This document shows, piece after piece, positions 19,901 to 28,122 of a stretch of 28,122 nucleotides of DNA (the first letter of the stretch is position 1; each line of letters opens with the position of its first letter). The stretch is from Saccoglossus kowalevskii (taxonomy: Eukaryota; Hemichordata; Enteropneusta; Harrimaniidae): assembly GCF_000003605.2 (NCBI RefSeq), contig NW_003157237.1, forward strand, positions 8,905 through 37,026. The letters are read 5' to 3'. Below the pieces are notes generated by a model. That model ran no database searches. It saw only the letters and a program-made list of their open reading frames with translations, and was not told the origin of the DNA. Both the position numbers and the translations under genes were made by a program.

Positions 19901-22900
19901 ACTGATACATGACGTAGCTGCTCAAGTATGACTGTAGGGTTTTTGTGATGAAATCATGAATTCAGCAGATCGTTCCATATGTATTTTGATGGCAATGGGT
20001 CCAAATTTGTTTCAAATCTCATTATCTATTTGAACACTGATAGATAACAACATTGAAACTGGGCAGTGATCTAAAATATTTCTCATGAACTTTAATAAAT
20101 AATGAATAATATTAATGTTTTTTGATGAGATCAATTAATTTCTTGCTAAATTTGTTTGCACTAGATTCAGAAGTTACATCATAATTGTTTCTGGTTTTGA
20201 ATTTGACTGTTGTTGCCATCAACGTGGTCATTGTCTAAGCCTATTCTGGAGTTAAATTCACCTAACAGGATAACAGCATCCCCTTTAGAAGAATATTTCA
20301 AAATATCATTTCCCAGTTTGAAAATATCTATCTCCATATTTTTTATGGGGTTATTGACTGTTCTGGTAAGATGCAAAGCAGCCAATGAATAGATCCATTA
20401 TATCTTTGGATAATTTCTTCTCTGCTTCACACCAAATTAGATCACTTGTTTTACTATCTAAATTGTACTGTTTACTTTTAAACATGACAGCAACACCAAC
20501 TCTCTGATTGACCTATAGGTCTAGGCACCACCAACAACTCAAATTCAAAAACATCTAAACTACTGGTAAAGCTGAACTCAGACAATTACTGTTTAGCTAG
20601 GTCTATTATAAACAGATAAAATCAAGGAATGATATGAACTCATCATAATTATGTTCCAGCTACATTGTACCTACATTTGTAGTTTACTATCATCCACTGG
20701 GCAATATTGCAATTTACATCACTGTTTGGCTAACAATATTGCTATACATTATTGCTTAGCAATTGATCAAGTTAACACAAAATATTGCAACAATGTTTCT
20801 ATATCCAAGACTAAGCAGTGCCTTGTACTAGACTAAACATACCCAAATCACTCCAGTGGACTGGCTTCTTGAATTGCAGAAACACTACACATTCAAGTGA
20901 AAGCAAGTAAATATGTCAGCTTCCACTAGTCAGAGCTAAAAATAAATAAATTATAAATACATGTTTTTTTTACAAAAACTACATTGGTGCAGGAAATGCA
21001 AGTGGTAAGTTTAGATTGTAATCAACATACCTCATATAAACACTTTTGTCCACCTTGCTCACAGTTATCGGGTCCTTTCCATTTCTTGATTTGCGAAACT
21101 ATTTCAGTGTTTACATGTGTGCAGTTCAAACCAAACGACCTGAGTAATGAGTTTACAAAAGTATCAGTAGCAGGTTAATGTTTACATCTTAAGACACCAG
21201 TGAAATTTTAAAAATTTCATAATTCACACAAATTAAATATGATTCTGAATCATATTAGTTTTCTGAACTAAGATATAGATTAAATTATGCATGTTCTGTA
21301 AAATATTTGTATGCAAATTAGAGAGAAAACATTTACAAAAATATCTCATCTCAATGTCACCGAGATTCTATTTTTAAGAATCACTAATACTATTCAACTG
21401 ATCATAAATGTTCTGTTTAGGTATTCTAATGCAGACATTGACTTTAACTGTAATTTTTGTATAAACTTGATTAGACAATACAGCTAGGAAATAATTGATC
21501 CTTTGTATATTAATTTTCACTGGGTTTAAATTTCGTTGATTTACCATTTCAGGCATATTCAGTGGGTTTTAAATTCACGGTTTTATCATTTAGATAATGT
21601 GTTTTATGCTAAATTTTACATATTTACTAGGTTTTAATTTAGCGCATTTTCCCGTCAGCGAAATAAGCAAAATTAAAACCCAGTGAATAATTAACCTATT
21701 TACAGTATTGTGTATGCATGTTATGATACTAGAGTGTACGTATTTTGCACAAGTCAATGGAAACCCTGACATGTATTCTACCTTAGGATATGTGGGACAA
21801 CATTATTGAAGGCAGGAGGGTCGTCACATGCTCACACGCAGGAATTGCGTCCCAAGCGATAATAACAACACATGCTAGGAATGCAAAGGTTCATGGGTAG
21901 ACGCTTGTTTTTAAACAATGACACTCCTTCGCTTTAAGTCAATAGCTATAATCTCAGGATAGCAATCATGTTCAAAGAAGCTGGAAGGGGTACATGTTCT
22001 CATCAAATATCCCACATGGGGACAATAGTGTAGGGATATTTATCTAAGGCTTAAAGTGCAGTGGTTGTCCAGTCCTGTTTGATATGGGACTCATAGCGAC
22101 ACACACAACGCATGTAAAATACATTGTTTACATGAAATTCGAACACATGCTGCGCTACAACCGTCACCCTTTAATATATTTAACAAATCAATATTTACGT
22201 CCCCCACATACTGTAAAACAGGTCCTTTTAGCTAGCACATTTTATTCAATAAATCACTAATTTAGAATAAAGTCAATCTGATTAAAATAAGTTTGGGCTT
22301 TTTTTTTTTTTAATTGTTTTTTTTTTTATGCATTTAATTATTTTTCTCATATACATCACAAAATCCATAGTTAAAATAATACAACATAAGATTTGTAATA
22401 ATAATAAAAAATTACAAATTAATACAACAATTAGTACTAATAAAATAAAAGTACACGCCGTATAATATTACATCAGATTAATCAGATTGGAAATTGTTGG
22501 CACTTTGGCTAAATCATGGTGTTTGTAGAGCAATGACTAAATCATGGCGTTCGTAACACATGCGCTTGGAACGTTTCTTGGATAATAATATTGACCTAAT
22601 TTAGGGTCGGCATACATGAGGTTGGTCAGTCCATGGAGCTCCACGTTCAGTAGCCGGTACATTCGCCTACCACTCATATAATAATCATGGTGTTTGTAGG
22701 TCCACAGCTAAATTAAGATTCTCCAGGCATCAAATTCGCTAAAATGGCATGTAGGCAACTATTTCGACGTGTTTTACGGTATCCCGAAGATGGGAAGGGG
22801 GGGGGGGGTTATATTGACAGCACAGGAAGTGGAAGACGCGATGACAGTGGATTTCAAAACGCAAAAATAGTGCAAAGCGCTTGGAATCCTTTACTCACCA

Positions 22901-22996
22901 GTCAATTTTGCAGGAAGCATGGAATGAGTATGGCCACAAACAATATGCAGTTCTTGTGAACACCACAAACGTGAACAACCCCAGTCCAGTATTCAT
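13873..22996 (-). CDS. Secreted cysteine-rich glycoprotein of unrecognised family, 5 exons, 163 aa
   Basis: Exons (minus strand) 22996-22899, 21139-21031, 17743-17630, 15904-15826 and 13964-13873 join to 492 nt, an uninterrupted 163-aa protein with stop; phases are 2, 0, 0 and 1 and every junction has GT-AG. Residues 1 to about 18 form a signal peptide (MNTGLGLFTFVVFTRTAYC). The mature part has eight cysteines (29, 39, 59, 66, 104, 126, 152, 160), enough for four disulfides, and sequons at N38 (NCT) and N74 (NET). Conserved-looking segments are CKIDWSFGLNC, the QIKKW and GGQKCLY stretch, WYAVLDYGTNYCNLHN (115-130) and CTQYTSANC near the end. There is no membrane helix after the signal peptide, so secretion is inferred. 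I do not recognise the family or a function. It is head to head with CFAP69. Confidence 0.75.
13965..15825 (-). other. Intron 4 of the secreted-protein gene
   Basis: A 1.9-kb intron that is AT-rich for most of its length. A slightly CpG-richer patch at 15430-15560 has no exon. No transposon ends were recognised. Confidence 0.45.
15826..15904 (-). CDS. Exon 4 of the secreted protein
   Basis: The acceptor is TATTTACAG and the donor GTAACT. It encodes GNSESRVWYAVLDYGTNYCN, then LHNIIE plus one base. This is the most strongly patterned segment, with an aromatic-rich core around the single Cys126. Confidence 0.85.
15905..17629 (-). other. Intron 3 of the secreted-protein gene
   Basis: It contains the broken ORF cluster at 16336-16967, described separately, and a 17-bp T run at about 17427-17443. 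A GC-richer patch at 16107-16225 has short inverted words (GCGGGAACCCGC) but no identifiable gene. Confidence 0.45.
16336..16967 (-). pseudogene. Cluster of overlapping open frames, possible broken coding sequence
   Basis: On the minus strand three overlapping frames stay open in turn: 16967-16740 (75 codons), 16816-16520 (98) and 16587-16336 (83). Read with two frameshifts they give a continuous hydrophilic protein-like stretch, including KLSQPKELLVGNIK, then LLTKFEHIQTFFMEKSHAYE, then NLEHFAEVLETKIVIQLRSQ. The composition looks like real protein, partly helical, and no splice sites separate the parts. I do not recognise the family. A decayed intronless copy of a host gene, a transposon fragment, or chance openness are all possible. 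Confidence 0.3.
17630..17743 (-). CDS. Exon 3 of the secreted protein
   Basis: The acceptor is GTTTCTCAG and the donor GTAATG, with phase 0 at both ends. The 38 codons include LIFSNETFIQATHTTPVKKY and a second half, IDDMTFHLQVNQKTCSVQ. It has one cysteine and the N74 sequon. Confidence 0.8.
17744..18349 (-). other. Intron 2 segment before the LINE
   Basis: It contains an (A3C)-rich stretch, AAACAAACAAACAAATAAAG, at about 17863-17882, next to the word CAGAGGTGCTTCACAATG. This may be the 3' tail of an element, but no coding part is attached. No exon was found. Confidence 0.35.
18350..20545 (-). mobile_element. Decayed endonuclease/RT LINE in intron 2
   Basis: Minus-strand pieces occur in the order expected of a CR1/Jockey-type ORF2. 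Endonuclease, about 20545-20180: RVGVAVMFKSKQYNLDSK, then SDLIWCEAEKKLSKDIMDLF, then GDAVILLGEFNSRIG (the GDFN-type catalytic motif with D to E). RT, 19358-19167: SGEMSGSWNTIMLLHKSGS and PTNYSGISMSSCLKK. RT motif A, near 19040: FDLKKAVDS. C-terminal cysteine cluster, about 18480-18390: ERFCEHSDDIEHEHFLMSCRLY. Many stops and frameshifts separate the pieces, so it is inactive. It runs in the same direction as its host gene. Confidence 0.75.
19497..19597 (+). repeat. Minisatellite, 39-bp unit, about 2.5 copies
   Basis: The unit starts AGAAGCCACATCCCCTCTGT and ends CATTTTAAT. Copies start at 19501, 19540 and 19579, the third being partial. Copies 1 and 2 differ at two or three positions. It lies inside the LINE, between the endonuclease and RT pieces, and adds an unrelated reading to the minus-strand ORF there. 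Confidence 0.85.
20546..21030 (-). other. Intron 2 segment between the LINE and exon 2
   Basis: Short repeated words around CAATATTGC (about 20700-20790) are the only pattern. No exon or element was identified. Confidence 0.4.
21031..21139 (-). CDS. Exon 2 of the secreted protein
   Basis: The acceptor is TTACTCAG and the donor GTATGT. After completing the Trp codon it encodes SFGLNCTHVNTEIVSQIKKW, then KGPDNCEQGGQKCLYE. It holds three cysteines and the N38 sequon. Confidence 0.8.
21500..21712. repeat. Short-repeat element with direct and inverted copies
   Basis: A unit of the form ATTCACTGGGTTTTAATTT occurs in direct orientation at about 21515-21535, 21557-21580 and 21622-21645, and inverted at 21669-21688 (AATTAAAACCCAGTGAAT). 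TACTGTAAAT is also present on the minus strand at the right edge. There is no ORF. It resembles widespread invertebrate non-autonomous elements, but the family is not certain. It lies in intron 1 of the secreted-protein gene. Confidence 0.6.
21713..22898 (-). other. Intron 1 of the secreted-protein gene, remaining part
   Basis: It contains two T runs at 22298-22330 followed by very AT-rich DNA to about 22440, possibly an element tail on the minus strand. The word ATCATGGYGTTYGTA occurs three times near 22516, 22543 and 22686. A 12-G run sits at 22797-22808. No exon was found. Confidence 0.45.
22899..22996 (-). CDS. Exon 1: signal peptide of the secreted protein
   Basis: The ATG has context CAAAATGA (A at -3). 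The exon encodes 32 residues, from MNTGLGLFTFVVF to FHASCKID, plus TG. The donor GTGAGT at 22898-22893 is a near-ideal site and gives phase 2. Plus-strand and other-frame ORFs here are shadows. Confidence 0.7.
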
Positions 22997-23746
22997 TTTG
23001 CGTTTGCACGGATCGGACGATGTCTGGCAATATAAATGCGTGGCGTGACACTAAAGAAAGCGTTGTATGTGCAGTGTCACGAGGGGGGTTCAATATTGAC
23101 AGAACAGCCAAATTAAGTGACCTCTTACGAAACAGATGTGATCTTTAACCCCGTGATTTTCATAACATAACTTTACGTGTGTAATTGAATGTATGAAACC
23201 ATATACTAAAAACGAAGATTTGTATTGTTTCCACGGGTATGAAAACGTTTCAATCTAACTTTTATATACAGTATACATTCTCTGCGTCATGTTCTGCATC
23301 AGAAAGCGTTTCAGGCATGAGGGCGCACTTCATCACGCTTAGCAACCAATCCAATATGGCGACTGTTTTGGTCAGATAAATTTCGTAGCTTTGACGGGAT
23401 CGTCGCTATTCAAGGGTGTTTCATCTAGATGTGTGAACATTGGCCGAATCGGATTGGAATCGAGTACTGTATTATCAAGTTGAGCAATAGAATGTTATCG
23501 GAGTGTCAGCTGAAAGTATATTGAGTAAAATCGCGATCATTAAATACACTCTTTCCTCGGCACGATTTGTTAAAATTTTAACTGTGTCGCCGTGACGAAA
23601 TATTTCTACATTTGCAGCCAATCATATTCTACCTGTCGCCAATTTGGCATTTATACCAAAGTCTTACTATTGTACGCGCATTCGATGTATTGAAACGTAG
23701 GACTGTGACGACGTGTCTTGCCAAGTACGCTTCATAATATCTCAAG
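22997..23746. promoter_or_regulatory. Shared (bidirectional) promoter interval
   Basis: The 750 bp between the two divergent start codons has clearly more CpG dinucleotides than the flanking DNA. It holds CCAAT words at 23345-23354 and 23619, an AATATGGCGACT word resembling a YY1 site near 23353, and two X-box-like sequences. Transcription start sites are not visible. A common promoter is inferred from the layout. Confidence 0.5.
23586..23599 (+). promoter_or_regulatory. X-box-like RFX site upstream of CFAP69
   Basis: GTCGCC-GT-GACGAA fits 11 of 12 defined positions of the X-box RYYNYY-N1-3-RRNRAC, the RFX-factor site found in ciliary gene promoters. It lies 148 bp before the ATG, within the usual distance. 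A second near-match, ATCACG-CTT-AGCAAC at 23332-23346, also has 11 of 12 positions. Confidence 0.45.
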
Positions 23747-23833
23747 ATGACGACTGCGACCCAGTTTCAACCGAAAACAACAATCCCAGTTGTGGGACAT
23801 TTAATAACTGATGAAGACATGGGTATTCAACAG
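23747..23833 (+). CDS. CFAP69: CFAP69 exon 1
   Basis: 29 codons, beginning MTTATQFQPKTT and including IPVVGHLITDED. The ATG context is CAAGATGA, with A at -3. The donor is GTATTC, phase 0. The weak N-terminal conservation before IPVVG is usual for the family. Confidence 0.85.
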
Positions 23834-26800
23834 GTATTCATATGGTTATCACGACTTTAGTGTGATTAATTCGATTTTCAATAATCCGTACACAGTACCC
23901 CAAGTGTCTCCATGGATATAGAGATCTGTAGCCCTCAAATTGTATTTTTCCCTAGTGGCCATTATGGCAACAACGTTTAAATCATTGATGGTGGCAAACT
24001 GGAAAATTTCGTAAGAGAGTACAAATTGTTGGTCGCTAGAATGTATTTATGTTTTATACATAATAAACAACTATGTAAAAAATCATACATCTAAATTTTA
24101 TTTGCAACATGTGATGCGATGTCTTTTGTACCCCCGACACTGATTCATTAATATAGTTAGGTTTACTTTTATATATGATATGGGACAAATAAAGATGGTT
24201 TTACTGCAGATTTCATTATTTCCTTTAGACCTAAATACTCCACAATATGTACTGTGAATGACACATACATGTGTGGTCTGACATTGAAGTTTGTGGAACA
24301 CTTCATACATGTAGTTGATGGAGGAGCCATGATGTTGCATACGCTCAGTTTTAAAACTATAAATGCAATCTTATTGATGAGATATGACATTTAGTAACAA
24401 TTTTGGAAGGCATTGGTGTCAAACACACGTTTATTGTGGTTAGAATATATTTGTACAATTAATGGAATGTCTAGGTGAAAATAGATGAATATATACTAAG
24501 GCAAATTATAATGGAATACATAAAATTTAATGATTTAATTTAAATTGCCATTGAATATGAGCACACACATTTTTAAAATCCATATTTCAATTTCCCTCTA
24601 CTGTCTATCCTGTGTTTAGTTTACGTTTTAATTTATTGTATTGTATAAATCAAGGTGAGTGCATAAAATACAAGTTATGTCTTGTTATATATAGTACATG
24701 TACAACTATTTCATTTAGTAACCTATATCATCTCTGAAAAAACTTTGAAATGTCTTTTTTATTTGTAATTTGTAACAACAAATCATTGCGTATGCTGTAA
24801 CTTATGATGACAATAACAGTAACATGTACTAAATATACCTGAGCTAGATTGTTTGGTACAATCCATGAAATATTGTAATATGTTTCGAGGATTTCAGAGT
24901 ATAAGCTGGACGTATCAATTTCAGATATCACATTTTGTAGTAACAATATTACATGAAAAAGGTGATTCAGAAATACAGTTGTAATTTTTTTTGCAGGGTA
25001 TCAAGTTATATCCAGTGAACCTTGGAAGAACAGTTAAACTCTTAACAGATCCCCATTCAGTGAGTAGTAAATAATACCATGTGTATAAGTATCCCCTTGA
25101 GCTTCAATATATAGACAACCAATTTCAAGGCCAAATCTTTCTAAATATGTTTTCATCAGTTTTATTTTGTGCTTGAGACAAATAATATCGTCTTGGCTTC
25201 TGCAACTCTTCACCAGGTGCAAATTTTTAGATTTTTGGTTTGGCTAAAACAAATTATACTAATTGGCTGTCAGTGACCAAAGACATACCATGAATTAATA
25301 TGTGAACATGCTAAGCTGACATTTCAAAGCACCCACAGAAAAGGATAACATTTTGTTTATGTTATTATAGAATTGTAAATTACTGTAGTTTTTATTTGGA
25401 ATTTATTTTTGCTGAAGGAATGAATCAATGAATGAAAAAAAAAACTCATACTCATACATCATGTTTCATACAAAGCAGTCATGTCTTTTCAATGAAAATT
25501 AATTTTCACTAAAATAATATATTTTACAGTACTTGGATCTGAATTATATCGTGTTCTTGTCTAAGATTATCTATCCAATTCATCAAATGGCCCGTGTACA
25601 TGTGCAATAACCACTGTGGCCACAACTATTTTAACTATTTTATATTATCCAGTCTACTTTCTCTATTCCAGGCAAGTCTCTATGAGAGACACATTCATTC
25701 TATGTGGAAAGTTATAAGGCACTTCAAAAATGGATTTGTATCCTTCATTATATCACTATTATTTTTTATTTTTTTTACAACTAAACATTCAACTACTTTT
25801 ATTGGTTAAATAATGTTTTCCAATGTACCGGTACATCTTTTCATCAGTGATGCACATTTATTTTGCAAGCCTTATGCATTCTGTCAAAGTTATGATATTT
25901 TTTATAAATGATGAATGTGATTGTGCATTAGTGTGTTTTATTCCTTGACATTCACAAATCAGCTTATGAAAGATCTTGTCCAGGTATTTAAAATTTTGAA
26001 CGTATGTGCAGATAGAGTTGGTGAACATGAAGAATACATTGAACCAATGTGTGAAGTGTTGAAAATATGCAGGTATGTCCAATTCAATCAATTATTCTAA
26101 TCGTCAGTAGTCCTGGCATCTGTTTCAGCTAACATTAAGAAGTTATCTCATTTCTAATTATAAATTGTATGATTTCTGACAATTATCTTTCCAGTTTGCC
26201 GTTTTTGAAAGAAAAGTCATCCGATGAGACAGCTTACTCTCAGATAGCAGTTGAATCTATTTCACAGCTTGGTAAGTCTAATCATAACTAGTATTTTTAT
26301 GCAACACTTAATTATTGCAATTGTTACATAAGAATGACTAGTCACTTGATAAATTTTTCTATATATACAAGTCTTACTTTGGTTGTTATTTTCATAATTC
26401 AAAAACTAATTCATCTATTGGGGGGGGGTTTCAACAACTAATTACGAAGAATAATTTAGCCAAGTTTCAGGCAATTTCATTTCCAATGCATGTAAGCTGC
26501 TACCTACCTTTACATATTAGTTGCAGCATAGATCAATATACTACAATATACAATAATTACAACAACTGCAATAATAGAATCTGTAAAATTGGTAATCACC
26601 TGCCAGCTGATATAAGTTACTCTTTTTTTCCAGGATACCTGATGAGAGTACCAAGCAATGCTGTCCGCTACCAGATCTGTAAATCTCTTCTCAGTTTTTA
26701 CAGTGAAAAAGCAGTTGATGAACAAATTGTTGGATTCAAACAGGCTTCTGAGTCATATAACAGAGCTGTTATTGAAAGAAGTGATGTGGCAGAGACTTTA

Positions 26801-27976
26801 GTCAAGGTAAATATTGTAAATGCTGTGAGTGAGAATTAATATTGAGACAGTGGTAGTCTTTTCATATGATATATATATATATATTTGTGGTAATCACCAT
26901 TAGATCAAATAAGGGGGCTTAGCAACATTTTTAATGCATGGGGAATGCAGATTCATACTACATGTACTAAGTGAATATGATGGCCACATTCAAACTCACT
27001 CATGTAATGTGCTTTTATTTAGGAAACAAAAAAAGACACTTTCAAACCTTTCTTTTGCAGGCATTAGCTCTCTTAGAAGATGAAATTGACATTAAATTAG
27101 AAGTCCTTGATGCATTACAACATCTGTCAGCTTTCTCTTCTATCAACTGTGATAAGATGCTACAAGCCAATGCAGCAAGTCGAATCTGTAGTCGTATGTT
27201 AGACCCTGAAACAACAGGAAGGTAAAAACTTAAAAACTGATTGATTTTAACAATTCATTGCAGTGAATATTTAAATAACAAAACAATGAACAGATGCATG
27301 TTATGAACAAGCACTAGCGAATATGTATATGGAGCGTTTCTATGCAACACTGCGTGGTTTAACAGAGGTGAAACCAATCAGCAGATATAAAAATACCAGG
27401 AATAGTAAAAATGATTATTTTTTATATTTTTGCTGGTTGGTTTGATTCAATTTTTTTAACTTTTTTATGTAATTGTATATTGTTTTTGTAATTGTGGTAT
27501 ATCATGAATATCTTGTTTACTCTATTGGAGATGCACTTCTAATAGAAAAAAATATTGTTGACTGTCTACTCATAGTATATACTATTCACTTATAAGTATT
27601 TATATCATATTTTGTATGAGAATATACATGAAATACTGCAACCAGTACACATATGTTCAGGGTTTCAACAAAATTTGATAAAAAAGATTGTGATTTGCAT
27701 AGGTCTAGCAATCACAGCGGACTAGTAAATAGAAACAGGTTGTTGTAGTAAAAGCCTCGTCAAGCAAGATTTCACCAGCAACTGAAAATGTACCATTGGT
27801 GGTCAATTTGGCAGTTGATCTCATTTGTCAAGTCATGCATAACTATATAAAACTCTTGCCATTGTTGTTTTTAATTACAGGTTACTATTCAGATCTGTGG
27901 AAATACTATGGAATTTATTGGAGAATGGTAATAAATCAGAAGTGGCAAAACAGTTGAACAATATAGACTGTATAAG
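23747..27976 (+). CDS. CFAP69: CFAP69, cilia- and flagella-associated protein 69, N-terminal 277 residues (gene continues past window)
   Basis: Eight exons, 23747-23833, 24997-25059, 25672-25737, 25963-26072, 26195-26271, 26634-26806, 27061-27221 and 27881-27976, join in frame to 277 residues plus two bases. The product is collinear with the start of vertebrate CFAP69: IPVVG, then LVQVFKILNVC, LPFLKEKSSDE, QICKSLLSFY, the ALALLED...LQHLS stretch, and LLFRSVEILWNLLE. The family is about 900 residues of helical, armadillo-like repeats, so roughly 30 percent is here. Known role: axonemal protein needed for sperm flagellum assembly and present in olfactory cilia of mammals. An in-frame TAA at 23735-23737 precedes the ATG. 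It ends at a GTTAGA donor at 27977, so the open 3' side is a window edge and not a truncation. Confidence 0.93.
23834..24996 (+). other. CFAP69 intron 1
   Basis: AT-rich, with overlapping 72-80 codon ORFs on the minus strand at 24098-24390 that show no motif. No repeat was recognised. The lines before 24030 remain relatively CpG-rich next to the promoter. Confidence 0.45.
24997..25059 (+). CDS. CFAP69: CFAP69 exon 2
   Basis: The acceptor is TTTTTTTTGCAG and the donor GTGAGT. It encodes GIKLYPVNLGRTVKLLTDPH plus S. It lines up with the family's LNRVIKLL segment. Confidence 0.85.
25060..25671 (+). other. CFAP69 intron 2
   Basis: Plain AT-rich intron with a run of nine A at 25437-25445. No exon, repeat or motif was seen. 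Confidence 0.45.
25672..25737 (+). CDS. CFAP69: CFAP69 exon 3
   Basis: The acceptor is CTATTCCAG and the donor GTATCC after GGA-TTT, phase 0. It encodes ASLYERHIHSMWKVIRHF, then KNGF. The reading would continue open past the donor, so the end was fixed by joining to exon 4. Confidence 0.8.
25963..26072 (+). CDS. CFAP69: CFAP69 exon 4
   Basis: The acceptor is ACAAATCAG and the donor GTATGT, phase 2. It encodes LMKDLVQVFKILNVCADRVG, then EHEEYIEPMCEVLKIC. The FKILN-C core is among the best conserved parts of the family. Confidence 0.9.
26195..26271 (+). CDS. CFAP69: CFAP69 exon 5
   Basis: The acceptor is TCTTTCCAG and the donor GTAAGT. After a split Ser it encodes LPFLKEKSSDETAYSQIAVE, then SISQL and a split Gly. 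Confidence 0.92.
26272..26633 (+). other. CFAP69 intron 5 with G run
   Basis: It carries a nine-G run at 26420-26428. It is otherwise AT-rich with short ATA/ACA-rich repeats near 26530-26575 before the polypyrimidine tract of exon 6. Confidence 0.45.
26634..26806 (+). CDS. CFAP69: CFAP69 exon 6
   Basis: The acceptor is TTTTTTTCCAG and the donor GTAAAT. The 57 codons include RYQICKSLLSFYSEK and GFKQASESYNRAV. An upstream open frame from 26486 is intronic. Confidence 0.92.
26870..26884. repeat. Short (AT)n microsatellite in CFAP69 intron 6
   Basis: About eight uninterrupted AT dinucleotides between exons 6 and 7. Confidence 0.8.
27061..27221 (+). CDS. CFAP69: CFAP69 exon 7
   Basis: The acceptor is CTTTCTTTTGCAG and the donor GTAAAA, phase 2. 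It encodes ALALLEDEIDIKLEVLDALQ, then HLS and a second part, MLQANAASRICSRMLDP. The helical, ARM-like pattern is clear. Confidence 0.92.
27222..27880 (+). other. CFAP69 intron 7
   Basis: AT-rich, with no exon recognised. No repeat could be delimited. Confidence 0.4.
27881..27976 (+). CDS. CFAP69: CFAP69 exon 8, last exon in window
   Basis: The acceptor is TTTTTAATTACAG and the donor GTTAGA, phase 2. After completing Arg it encodes LLFRSVEILWNLLENGNKSE, then VAKQLNNIDCI. The next exon lies outside the window. Confidence 0.92.
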
Positions 27977-28122
27977 GTTAGAATGATTATTGCTGTAATT
28001 GCATTTATTAGGTACACACAACATTCACATTACCAAATGTTGAAAGTATTTTATTATAAACTTGAATAGTAAATATGTTGGTATTTTGCAAACCTTTTTT
28101 TGTTAAAGTGGTAATAGCTTGA

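Noticed and set aside
22744-22959. Plus-strand 71-codon ORF with ATG, rich in G and R
   Set aside because: It runs antisense through exon 1 of the secreted-protein gene and owes its GGGG stretch to the 12-G run. No splice partner fits.
22902-23111. Minus-strand 69-codon ORF overlapping the secreted protein's first exon in another frame
   Set aside because: The 22996 ATG frame gives a signal peptide, a strong GTGAGT donor and a perfect phase match to exon 2. This other frame gives none of these.
24098-24390. Two overlapping minus-strand ORFs of 73-80 codons
   Set aside because: They lie in CFAP69 intron 1 and have no motif, no splice partners and chance-level length for this composition.
26486-26839. 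117-codon plus-strand ORF taken as one gene
   Set aside because: Only 26634-26806 is coding (CFAP69 exon 6). The N-terminal part is intron upstream of a clear polypyrimidine tract and AG.

Overview
The window is AT-rich eukaryotic DNA with intron-split genes, GT-AG splice sites, AATAAA poly(A) signals and many decayed transposons. There are no bacterial operons, Shine-Dalgarno sites or long uninterrupted ORFs. The conserved cilium protein CFAP69, the load of LINE and foldback elements, and frequent ACATGTA words fit a marine invertebrate metazoan (hemichordate, amphioxus or lophotrochozoan). The sequence alone does not settle the phylum.

Three protein genes can be assembled from exons whose splice phases agree. 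(1) Plus strand, 2879-9160, 4 exons, 323 aa: a type I membrane protein with a signal peptide, two tandem C-x5-CCG-x3-CC modules on separate phase 2-2 exons, one transmembrane helix, two endolysosomal-type sorting motifs and a long acidic tail. It resembles the WBP1/VOPP1 kind of small CCG-CC membrane protein. (2) Minus strand, 22996-13873, 5 exons, 163 aa: a complete secreted protein with eight mature cysteines and two N-glycosylation sequons, of a family I do not recognise by name. (3) Plus strand, from 23747 past the right edge: the first eight coding exons (277 aa) of CFAP69. Genes 2 and 3 are head to head, with 750 bp between their start codons. That interval is CpG-richer than its surroundings and holds near-consensus RFX X-box sequences, as expected for a ciliary gene promoter.

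The rest is mostly mobile DNA. From left to right it contains: a CR1-like LINE remnant (715-952, minus); a GC-rich imperfect inverted repeat (1061-1544); a 5'-truncated L1/Tx1-like LINE with a poly(A) tail and an 11-bp target-site duplication (1633-2456, minus); a foldback element in intron 3 of gene 1 that carries gag-like zinc-knuckle remnants and was itself split by a 1.4-kb non-autonomous element (5674-7872); a TTAA-flanked MITE (11786-12190); a three-frame cluster of broken ORFs (16336-16967, minus); a decayed endonuclease/RT LINE inside intron 2 of gene 2 (about 18350-20545, minus); and a short-repeat element with inverted copies (21500-21712).

The three genes share no obvious pathway. 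The one structural link is the common promoter interval of genes 2 and 3. No rRNA, tRNA, CRISPR or viral gene was found.
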